The notes under the pieces were generated by a model. That model was not told the origin of the DNA and did no database searches. It saw nothing but the letters and a program-made list of their open reading frames with translations. A program made the translations under genes and the position numbers. Shown here one piece after another: positions 25,204-32,379 of a DNA stretch of 64,000 bases; position 1 is the first letter of the stretch, and every line of letters begins with the position of its first letter. The stretch is taken from positions 248,001 through 312,000 of the forward strand of contig NZ_FTPO01000001.1 of NCBI RefSeq assembly GCF_900155915.1. Direction: 5' to 3'. This DNA comes from Microbacterium sp. RU33B. GTDB taxonomy: Bacteria; Actinomycetota; Actinomycetes; Actinomycetales; Microbacteriaceae.

Positions 25204-25808
25204 TGCGCCGGCGCGCTCGGGTCGCGGCATCCCTCGCCCTCGTCTCGGTGCTGACGGCAGGGCTCGCGGCCTGCGCCAACGACCCGCTCGCCGAGCAGTA
25301 CCGGGCCGGCGACAACAAGGGCTACATCGCCGCGAGCGGACTGCAGACCGACGAGATCCCCGCAGACCAGCGCGGTGAGCCCGTCGAGTTCGAGGGTGTC
25401 ACGGAGAACGGCGACACCGTCGGCAGCGCCGACTACGCCGGCAAGGTGCTCGTCGTGAACTTCTGGTACGCGAACTGCGGCCCGTGCCGTGCCGAAGCAG
25501 CCGACCTCGAAGAGGCGTACCAGTCGTTCGAGGGTCAGGATGTCGCCTTCCTCGGCATCAACACGAGCGATTCCGCCGATGCGGCGGCGGCCTTCGCGAA
25601 GACGTTCGAGGTGACCTACCCGAGCCTCATCACGATCGAGGACCGTGCGGTCAAGCTCGCCTTCGCCGAGCGCACCCCGATCAACGCCACCCCGACGACA
25701 CTCGTGCTCGACGCCGAGGGTCGCGTGGCCGGACGCATCATCGGGCAGCTGCCCGAGGCATCCATCCTCGAGTCGATGGTCAAGACGGTGCTCGAGGAGA
25801 CGTCGTGA
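25203..25808 (+). CDS. TlpA/ResA-like thiol-disulfide oxidoreductase lipoprotein
   Basis: A 201-residue exported thioredoxin. It has a signal peptide with lipobox LAAC near residue 21, a linker, the redox site WYANCGPCRAE near residue 95 and the cis-Pro region NATPTTLVLDAEG. It keeps the CxxCH of apocytochromes c reduced so that heme can be attached outside the membrane. Reductant should come from the CcdA protein encoded next (GTGA overlap). Confidence 0.93.
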   Translation: MRRRARVAASLALVSVLTAGLAACANDPLAEQYRAGDNKGYIAASGLQTDEIPADQRGEPVEFEGVTENGDTVGSADYAGKVLVVNFWYANCGPCRAEAADLEEAYQSFEGQDVAFLGINTSDSADAAAAFAKTFEVTYPSLITIEDRAVKLAFAERTPINATPTTLVLDAEGRVAGRIIGQLPEASILESMVKTVLEETS

Positions 25809-26644
25809 ACATCGACGCCGTCATCGCGGGGGGAGCGCTCTGGGTCGCGCTGCCGGTCGCGGTGCTCGCGGGGCTCGTGTCGTTCCTGTCGCCGTGCGTC
25901 CTGCCCCTCGTGCCGGGGTACCTGGGGTTCATCGGCGGTGCGGTCGCACCCAGGCCGGTGCGCACTCCGGCCCTCGAGCGCACTCCCGCCTCCGAGCGCA
26001 CCGCGGTCGCCGAGCGCACCGAGACGAGCTCACGGACCGGATCGAGCGACGGAGATCTGCAGCCGACCCGGGCGCGTCTGCTTCTCGGCGTGCTGCTGTT
26101 CATCGCGGGATTCACGGTCGTCTTCATGGCCGTCACGATCCTCGGCGGAACGCTCGGCCGATTCTTCCTCGAGTACAGCGACGTCGTCAGCCGGGTGCTC
26201 GGTGTCGTCATCATCCTGCTGGGGCTGGTCTTCATCGGCGCGTTCGGGTTCGCGCAGCGCACGCTCAAGCCGCAGGTGCGCGGCAACATCGGACTCGCCG
26301 GCGCGCCCTTGCTCGGTCTCGCGCTCGGGCTCGGCTGGGCGCCGTGCATCGGCCCGACCCTCGCCGCGATCATCTCCGTCTCCTGGAACCTCGGCGATCC
26401 GGTCCGCGGAGCGCTCCTCGGCCTCGCGTACTCTCTGGGGCTCGGCATCCCGTTCGTCCTCCTCACCCTCGGGTTCGGCTGGGCGACGCGGTCGGTCGCG
26501 TTCCTGCGCCGCCATATCCGCATCGTCAACCTCGTGGGGGGCGCGATGCTCATCGTGCTCGGCCTGCTGATGGTCACGGGCGTGTGGAACTCCTGGATGA
26601 TCCAGCTGCAGGGGGTGTTCCAGAGTGTCCCGCTCCCGCTCTGA
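25805..26644 (+). CDS. ccdA: Cytochrome c biogenesis protein CcdA (DsbD-like transmembrane reductase)
   Basis: A 279-residue membrane protein with six predicted helices. The redox cysteines are C31 in SFLSPCVLPLVPGY and C181 in GLGWAPCIGP. It carries electrons from thioredoxin across the membrane to the TlpA-like lipoprotein. The loop after the first helix carries an unusual Arg/Thr-rich insertion, residues 51-80 (ALERTPASERTAVAERTE). The GTG overlaps the upstream stop; the 3' end overlaps resB by 20 bases, so the operon is tightly packed. Confidence 0.94.
   Translation: MNIDAVIAGGALWVALPVAVLAGLVSFLSPCVLPLVPGYLGFIGGAVAPRPVRTPALERTPASERTAVAERTETSSRTGSSDGDLQPTRARLLLGVLLFIAGFTVVFMAVTILGGTLGRFFLEYSDVVSRVLGVVIILLGLVFIGAFGFAQRTLKPQVRGNIGLAGAPLLGLALGLGWAPCIGPTLAAIISVSWNLGDPVRGALLGLAYSLGLGIPFVLLTLGFGWATRSVAFLRRHIRIVNLVGGAMLIVLGLLMVTGVWNSWMIQLQGVFQSVPLPL
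25962..26040 (+). repeat. Degenerate in-frame repeat in ccdA
   Basis: Three copies of GAGCGCAC with related flanks encode a run of ERT-x3-4 units in the first loop of CcdA. This is low-complexity expansion in an otherwise compact gene. Confidence 0.6.
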
Positions 26645-28382
26645 CCAGGTCGCCGCATCGGGTGATCCGCTCCGCCCGAGCGATCACGCCGACACGGCAG
26701 CCGCCGTCGACTCCGACGTGCAGCAGCCGGCCCTCGGCGTCGTGGGGTGGCTGCGCTGGGGCTGGCGCCAGCTCACATCGATGCGCACCGCGCTCGTCCT
26801 GCTGCTCCTCCTGGCGATCGCCGCCGTGCCCGGATCGATCGTGCCGCAGCGCAGCGCCGACCCGAACGGCGTCACCCAGTACTTCGTCGACAACCCCGAT
26901 CTCGCGCCCGTGCTCGACACGCTGCAGCTGTTCGACGTCTACACGTCGGCCTGGTTCTCGGCGATCTACATCCTGCTGTTCATCTCGCTCATCGGCTGCG
27001 TCATCCCGCGCACGAAGCACCACCTGAAGGCGCTGCAGGCGCGGCCCCCGCGCACCCCTGCGCGCCTCACCCGGCTCGACGTGCACCGCGAGTCGCTCGT
27101 GGAGCTGGCGGGCGACCCGTCGGCAGGCTCAGGGAGCGAGGCGGCGGAGGCTTCCATCGCCCTCGCCGCCGCGCAGCTGAAGAAGGCCGGCTACCGCGTC
27201 GAGCGCTACGACCAGGGCGCGACGCTCTCGGTCTCGGCGGAGCGCGGATACGCACGCGAGACCGGCAACCTCGTCTTCCACACGGCGCTGATCGGCGTGC
27301 TGCTGTCGGTCGGCATCGGCGGGGGCTTCACGTACACGGGGCAGACGGTCATCGTCGAAGGCCGCACCTTCGTCAACACGATGCTCGACTACACGACGTT
27401 CAATCCCGGCCGCTTCGTCGACCCCGAGGCCCTCGCGCCGTTCTCGATGACGCTCGATTCGTTCGACGTGACCTACCAGCCGCCGGGAGCGGCCGGCGGC
27501 GGTCAGGCGGGCGACTTCGCGGCCAATCTGACGACCCAGTTCCCCGGCGAAGACCCTCAGGAGGGTGTCGTCCGGGTCAACCACCCGCTCGAGATCGCCG
27601 GCGACCGCGTCTATCTGATGGGCAACGGCTACGCCCCCACGATCGTGGTGCGCAACGCGGACGGCGACGTCGTCTACAACGAGTCGGTGCCGTTCCTGCC
27701 GCAGGACACGAACATGGTCTCCCTCGGCGTCATCAAGATCCCTGATGGGATGCCCGAGCAGCTCGGTCTCGTCGGGTTCTTCTACCCGACGGCGGCTCCG
27801 CTCACGACCGGCGCCCTGACGTCGTCGTATCCGGCGCTCGTGTACCCCACGCTGACCCTCGACGTCTACGAGGGCGACCTCGGCATCGACGACGGCACGC
27901 CGCGCTCGGTGTACACCCTCGACACCGGCGACATGACCAAGCTCACGGGACGCGAGACCGACGGCGCGTCGATCGAGCTGCGCCCGGGGGAGTGGATGTC
28001 GCTTCCCGATGGGCTCGGCACGATCGAGTTCGTCGACGAGTCCTCCAGCGATGCGGCCGTCGAGGCGGGCAGCGACGCGGCGCAGTCGCAGAACTACGGC
28101 GGGTCGGTGAAGAGGTTCGTCTCGCTGTCGATCCATCGGGATGCGGCGGCACCGTGGGTGCTCGGATTCGCGATCCTCGCGCTTCTCGGTCTGCTGTCGG
28201 CGCTGTTCGTCCCGCGCCGCCGCATGTGGGTGAAGGCGACGCCGTCGGGGCACACTCTGAAGATCGAGTACGCCGGCCTCGCACGCGGCGAGGACCCGAC
28301 TCTCCGTTCGGCCGTCGACCAGTTCGCTCAGCAGCACGGCGATGCGCTCGAGACCGAGCTCCGCCGTCCCACGCCCGCGTAG
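26625..28382 (+). CDS. resB: System II cytochrome c maturation protein ResB (CcsB-type)
   Basis: A 585-residue membrane protein. After a soluble 40-residue N-terminus come helices near residues 54-72 and 108-126 and a large extracytoplasmic domain (about residues 265-505), with a last helix near 517-535. Landmarks are TALVLLLLLAIAAVPGSIVP, ETGNLVFHTALIGVL and the terminal PRRRMWVKA. With CcsA it forms the heme-ligase complex that joins heme to apocytochrome c. Residues 163-175 (GDPSAGSGSE) are an insertion encoded by a REP-like palindrome. Confidence 0.93.
   Translation: MSRSRSDQVAASGDPLRPSDHADTAAAVDSDVQQPALGVVGWLRWGWRQLTSMRTALVLLLLLAIAAVPGSIVPQRSADPNGVTQYFVDNPDLAPVLDTLQLFDVYTSAWFSAIYILLFISLIGCVIPRTKHHLKALQARPPRTPARLTRLDVHRESLVELAGDPSAGSGSEAAEASIALAAAQLKKAGYRVERYDQGATLSVSAERGYARETGNLVFHTALIGVLLSVGIGGGFTYTGQTVIVEGRTFVNTMLDYTTFNPGRFVDPEALAPFSMTLDSFDVTYQPPGAAGGGQAGDFAANLTTQFPGEDPQEGVVRVNHPLEIAGDRVYLMGNGYAPTIVVRNADGDVVYNESVPFLPQDTNMVSLGVIKIPDGMPEQLGLVGFFYPTAAPLTTGALTSSYPALVYPTLTLDVYEGDLGIDDGTPRSVYTLDTGDMTKLTGRETDGASIELRPGEWMSLPDGLGTIEFVDESSSDAAVEAGSDAAQSQNYGGSVKRFVSLSIHRDAAAPWVLGFAILALLGLLSALFVPRRRMWVKATPSGHTLKIEYAGLARGEDPTLRSAVDQFAQQHGDALETELRRPTPA
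27113..27140 (+). repeat. REP-like palindromic repeat inside resB
   Basis: Its reverse complement contains TCCCTGAGCCTGCCGACGGG, a variant of the aspS and 57.4-kb copies. It is translated in frame in a low-complexity loop of ResB. Confidence 0.5.
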
Positions 28383-28391
28383 AATCAAGGC

Positions 28392-29495
28392 ATGCCCGCC
28401 GAAACGTTCTCGCTCGACACCGTCTCGGTGCTGATGATCTGGACCGCGATCGCGATCTACGCCCTCGCCTTCGTCGCCTACGCGATCGACCTCTCCCGCC
28501 GCTCCGCCCTCGCGGTCGATGCGAGCGGTGCGACCGTGCGCGAGCGCGAGCTCGTGGGCGCCGGAGCGGCCGGATACGCGTCGGGAACGACGGCGACGGG
28601 TGCCTCGGCATCCCGCGCCCTCGACGACCTGCGCACGCAGGAGAAGGCCGCCGACGACGCGCTCGGCGCGCGTCCCGCGAAACGGCAGAGGCTCGTGTGG
28701 GCACGGATCGGAACGTCGCTGGCGGTGCTTGGCTTCCTCTTCCACCTGGGCGCCACCGTGACGCGCGGCATCGCGGCCGAGCGCGTGCCGTGGGCCAACA
28801 TGTACGAGTTCGCGATGACGGGCACGCTGCTCATCGTCGCGGTGTACCTCGTGGTGCTCTTCAAGTACGACCTGCGCTTCCTCGGCACGTTCATCATGGG
28901 CTTGGTCGTCGTGCTGCTCGGCGCGGCATCCCTGCCCTTCACGTTCTACGTCGAAGTCGTGCCCCTGATGGATCCGCTCAAGAGCATCTGGCTCGTGATC
29001 CACGTCTTCGTCGCGTCGCTCGCGACGGCGCTGTTCGCGCTCGCCTTCGGACTCTCGGTGCTGCAGCTCCTGCAGGCCCGCCGCGAGTCACGCGTGCAGG
29101 CGGCGGCGCGCGGCCCGGTCGGCGCTGGCGAGACCGCCACGGCGCCCAAGACCGGACCGCGCTTCCTGGCGACCCTGCCGAGCGCCGATGCGCTCGAGTC
29201 GCTGGCCTACCGCTTCGCGATCATCGGCTTCATCTTCTGGACCTTCACTCTCATCGCAGGCTCGATCTGGGCGAACGACGCGTGGGGCCGCTACTGGGGC
29301 TTCGACACCAAGGAAGTCTGGACGTTCGTGATCTGGGTGCTCTACGCGGGTTACATCCACGCCCGTGCGACGCGCGGCTGGCGCGGGACGCGGTCGGCGT
29401 GGCTGTCGATCATCGGCTTCTCCGCCGTGATCTTCAACTTCACGATCGTCAACATGTTCTTCAAGGGTCTGCACGCCTACAGCGGCCTGAGCTGA
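28392..29495 (+). CDS. System II cytochrome c maturation protein CcsA/CcsB (heme-handling)
   Basis: A 367-residue membrane protein with about eight helices. The heme-handling WWD-like motif is ANDAWGRYWGFDTKEVW near residue 298, flanked by conserved histidines in the extracytoplasmic loops (FHLGATVTRG, IHARATRGW). It delivers heme to the outside for ligation with ResB. A TAGAAT -10 box overlaps the resB stop (28380-28385) six bases before this ATG, so the gene may also be expressed alone from a leaderless mRNA. Confidence 0.94.
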   Translation: MPAETFSLDTVSVLMIWTAIAIYALAFVAYAIDLSRRSALAVDASGATVRERELVGAGAAGYASGTTATGASASRALDDLRTQEKAADDALGARPAKRQRLVWARIGTSLAVLGFLFHLGATVTRGIAAERVPWANMYEFAMTGTLLIVAVYLVVLFKYDLRFLGTFIMGLVVVLLGAASLPFTFYVEVVPLMDPLKSIWLVIHVFVASLATALFALAFGLSVLQLLQARRESRVQAAARGPVGAGETATAPKTGPRFLATLPSADALESLAYRFAIIGFIFWTFTLIAGSIWANDAWGRYWGFDTKEVWTFVIWVLYAGYIHARATRGWRGTRSAWLSIIGFSAVIFNFTIVNMFFKGLHAYSGLS

Positions 29496-29511
29496 GCGGC
29501 CCCTGGCGCCG

Positions 29512-29528
29512 TGGCACCGGCGGTGCCA
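29512..29528 (+). terminator. Hairpin ending the cytochrome c maturation operon
   Basis: Perfect 7-base stem TGGCACC/GGTGCCA with a 3-base loop, followed by TCCTTTCG. It lies 16 bases after the ccsA-like stop and just before the DUF4232 gene. Confidence 0.65.
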
Positions 29529-29538
29529 TCCTTTCGCC

Positions 29539-30159
29539 ATGACGGAGTCATCCGGCGCGGGCTCGCGCAACGCGGTCTGGATCACCCTGATCATCGTGGT
29601 GGCGGCGCTGATCGCTTTCGCTCTGTGGATGTTCCGCCCCATGTCGGATGACTCGGCGGAGCCGGTGCCCACGGTGACGGTGACCATCGCGCCGGAGCCC
29701 GCTCCGCAGGAACCCGACGTGGAGGGGTTCGCCTGCTTCGACTCCGATATCCGCGCGGCCTTCGTCGATGAGGCCGGTGCCGCCGGCAGCCAGAGCGCGA
29801 CGATCACTTTCGAGAACACCGGCGTCGAGGCGTGCACCCTGGCCGGATATCCGCTCGTGCGGTTCTTCACGGAGGACGTCGGGGACATGGGATCGATCCC
29901 GATCCCGGCCGAGGGAATGATGGCCCCAGCTGTCGTGCTGCCACCCGGTTCCACAGCGACGGCGCGTCTCACCGTCCCCAACCCCGACATGATCGACGGC
30001 TGCACCGCGTTCGCTCCGGGGTACGTCGCCGTCACTCACCCGGGCGGCGGAACGGCACGCGGCTACTCATCCGGGATCTCGATCTGTCTGGTCGATCAGT
30101 TCGACCCCCTTCCTGAGGGAGCCGAGATGGCCATCTCTCCGGTGGTGCTGAACCGCTGA
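29539..30159 (+). CDS. Membrane-anchored DUF4232 protein
   Basis: A 206-residue protein with a single N-terminal helix (residues 12-34, WITLIIVVAALIAFALWMF), a Pro/Val/Thr linker and an extracytoplasmic DUF4232 domain: SATITFENTGVEACTLAGYP, VVLPPGSTATARLTV. Two pairs of cysteines could form disulfides. Such proteins are frequent in actinobacterial envelopes; their function is unknown. Confidence 0.88.
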   Translation: MTESSGAGSRNAVWITLIIVVAALIAFALWMFRPMSDDSAEPVPTVTVTIAPEPAPQEPDVEGFACFDSDIRAAFVDEAGAAGSQSATITFENTGVEACTLAGYPLVRFFTEDVGDMGSIPIPAEGMMAPAVVLPPGSTATARLTVPNPDMIDGCTAFAPGYVAVTHPGGGTARGYSSGISICLVDQFDPLPEGAEMAISPVVLNR

Positions 30160-30260
30160 GGCGCGGTCCCGGCCGTCGCGGCCACGGTATCCGGTCGCCG
30201 GCGCGTTCGCTGAGCGCACGACGATGCGCCGAGGGGAGTACTCCACGTGGGCGCGTGCCA

Positions 30261-30276
30261 GCGGACGAGAGTCCGC
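30261..30276. other. Small perfect hairpin downstream of DUF4232 gene
   Basis: GCGGAC and GTCCGC form a 6-base stem with a GAGA tetraloop, 11 bases before the larger hairpin at 30287-30320. Confidence 0.45.
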
Positions 30277-30286
30277 TCGACCGGAC

Positions 30287-30320
30287 GCGCCCCGGCCCCG
30301 GGGGGAGAGGGTCGGGGCGC
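30287..30320. terminator. Long GC-rich hairpin between convergent genes
   Basis: A 12-base stem (GCGCCCCGGCCC with GGGTCGGGGCGC, one G-U pair) and a 10-base loop separate the DUF4232 gene from the convergent YhgE-like gene. It probably stops both transcripts. Confidence 0.65.
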
Positions 30321-30330
30321 GGCCGGGGCT

Positions 30331-32379
30331 TCAGGCCGCGACGGGGGATGCCTTCAGCAGCGCCCGTGCGGAGGTCGTGCGGCGGCGGGTGACGGCGAGG
30401 ATCGTCGCGGCGAACGCGAGGACGGCCCAGATCAGCATCCCGACAACGCCGGCCCAGACTCCGCCGGCCGGGCCCAGGGCCGCGAGCATCGCGGTGTAGG
30501 CCGGCGAGGTCGGCATGATCCCGGCGATCGACGACAGCACGCCCGGTGCCGTCGAGACGACGCCCGTCGCCACGGCGAGCACGCCGACCAGGGCGGCGAT
30601 CCATCGGCCTGCGCCGCCGAAGACGGCCACGAGCGCTTGGTTCACAGCCGCGAAGGCGATGCCGGCGACGATCGTGGCGCCGGCGAAGGTGAACCACGCG
30701 CCCCACTCGTACGCCGCCGCGAACTGCACGACGATCGCCACGAGCAGGCCCTGCAGTGCCCCGATCCCGGCGGCCGGCGCCAGAGCGCGACCGGCCAGGA
30801 GAGCGGATGCCGCACGTGACGTGAGCGCGCGGGCCGAGACGGCGCGCAGCGCGATGAACGTCGCGAGGCCGCCGAACCACAGGGCGAGCGTCGCCAGCAG
30901 CGGGACCGCCGATGCGCCGAACAGGGTCGAGCCCACGCCGTCGGCTGCGACGGGGTTCGCGACGACTTCGGCGAGGTTCTGCGCCTCGCTGTCGGTGTAG
31001 GCCGGAACCTGGTCGGCGGCGGTCGCGAGCCCGTCGGCGAGGCTGCCGACGCCCCCCGCCAGCTGCGAGACGCCCGAGCCGAGCTCGTCGGCGCCGTCGG
31101 CGGCTGAGCCTGCACCGGTCGCGAGCGATCCCGCGCCGGTGGCGAGCTGCGCCGCACCGGACTGCAGCTGCGCCGCGCCGGACTGGAGACCGCGGGCGCC
31201 GGCGGCCGACTGCGTGGTGCCTGCCGCCAGCTGGGTGAGGCCGCCCGCGATCGTGTCGCCGCCGTCGGCTGCCGCGCGCATGCCGGCGGCGGTCTCCGCG
31301 GTGAGCTGCGGCAGCCCCGCCGCCACGAGCGGCGCGTACGTGTCGGCGGTCGCCGCGGCCGTCGCCGTCGTGTTCGCGTTATCCAGCGCGGACTGCAGAT
31401 CGCGGCAGAACGCCGTGTCGGCGGTGGCCGCAGAACAGCGGGCGACGAGATCGTCGAGGGCGGAGACGGTCAATCCGGCGGAGTCCGACGCGGCGCCGGC
31501 GGCAGCCTCAGTGCCCGCAGCGGCCTGCACGAGACCGCGGGAATCGGCGCCGTTCTGCAGAGTCTCGGCCCCCGATCGGAGTCCTGCGGAAAGCTCGCTC
31601 GCGCCCTTCGCCGATGCGCTGATGCCGCTCGCGATCGTGTCGAGACCCGACCCGAGCTGTCCGGCACCGCTCGCGAGCGAACCGGCGCCCGTCGCGACGC
31701 CCGACGCGCCCGAGCCGAGCTCTGATGCACCGTCGGACAGCTGTCGCACGCCGTCGGCCAGGGAGACCGCGCCGGTGGAGGCATCCTGAGCTCCACCCGC
31801 GAGCTCGCTCGCTCCGTCCGCCGCCTCCCCGAGCTGGTCGCCGAGGGTCGTGAAGCCGAGGAAGACGTTCTCGAGGTAGACCTGCGACAGCTGCTCGCCC
31901 ATGACGGATGCTGCCGCCTGGGTCACCTGCGCGGTGATGGCGTCGTCCACGATCAGCGCATCGGGGGAGGTCTGCACCTGGATGGTGGCCTGCTCGGGCG
32001 TCTCGCCGGGGCGGGTGGAGGTCGCCGCAGCGGAGAAGTTCGACGGGATCGTCACGACGGCGGCATAGCGGCCGTCGGCCAGTCCCGCGGCGGCGTCGTC
32101 GGCGTTCGAGATCGTCCACGTGAGGTTGCTGGCGACCTCGTCGGATCCTTCGACGAGGCCGGCGGTGAGCTGACGCCCCAGGGGCACGTACTGCTCGTCG
32201 ATCGTGACCGGCTCGTCTTCGTTCACGATCGCGGCCGACAGGTTGTCGAGTCGCTCGGTCGGGTTGTACAGCGCGGCGACGAGCAGGCCGCCGATCACGA
32301 CGGGGAGCAGGATGACGCCGAGCAGCGTGAGCCAGGTGACGGGTCGCCGCGTGCGCGAGCGTTCGAGTGAGAGGGTCAT
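30331..32379 (-). CDS. YhgE/Pip-type ABC-2 membrane protein with Gly-Ala repeat region
   Basis: A 682-residue protein: an N-terminal helix (WLTLLGVILLPVVIGGLLVA), a large extracytoplasmic region, and five or six C-terminal helices (from ASAVPLLATLALWFGGLATF). The outer region holds two long blocks of heptad-like repeats of the form GASELGSGASG, SLASGAGQL, QLQSGAAQLATGAG. YhgE/Pip proteins act with ABC or MMPL partners to export lipids or polymers. The ATG overlaps the MMPL stop (ATGA), so the pair forms one TetR-controlled operon. Confidence 0.9.
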   Translation of the reverse strand: MTLSLERSRTRRPVTWLTLLGVILLPVVIGGLLVAALYNPTERLDNLSAAIVNEDEPVTIDEQYVPLGRQLTAGLVEGSDEVASNLTWTISNADDAAAGLADGRYAAVVTIPSNFSAAATSTRPGETPEQATIQVQTSPDALIVDDAITAQVTQAAASVMGEQLSQVYLENVFLGFTTLGDQLGEAADGASELAGGAQDASTGAVSLADGVRQLSDGASELGSGASGVATGAGSLASGAGQLGSGLDTIASGISASAKGASELSAGLRSGAETLQNGADSRGLVQAAAGTEAAAGAASDSAGLTVSALDDLVARCSAATADTAFCRDLQSALDNANTTATAAATADTYAPLVAAGLPQLTAETAAGMRAAADGGDTIAGGLTQLAAGTTQSAAGARGLQSGAAQLQSGAAQLATGAGSLATGAGSAADGADELGSGVSQLAGGVGSLADGLATAADQVPAYTDSEAQNLAEVVANPVAADGVGSTLFGASAVPLLATLALWFGGLATFIALRAVSARALTSRAASALLAGRALAPAAGIGALQGLLVAIVVQFAAAYEWGAWFTFAGATIVAGIAFAAVNQALVAVFGGAGRWIAALVGVLAVATGVVSTAPGVLSSIAGIMPTSPAYTAMLAALGPAGGVWAGVVGMLIWAVLAFAATILAVTRRRTTSARALLKASPVAA

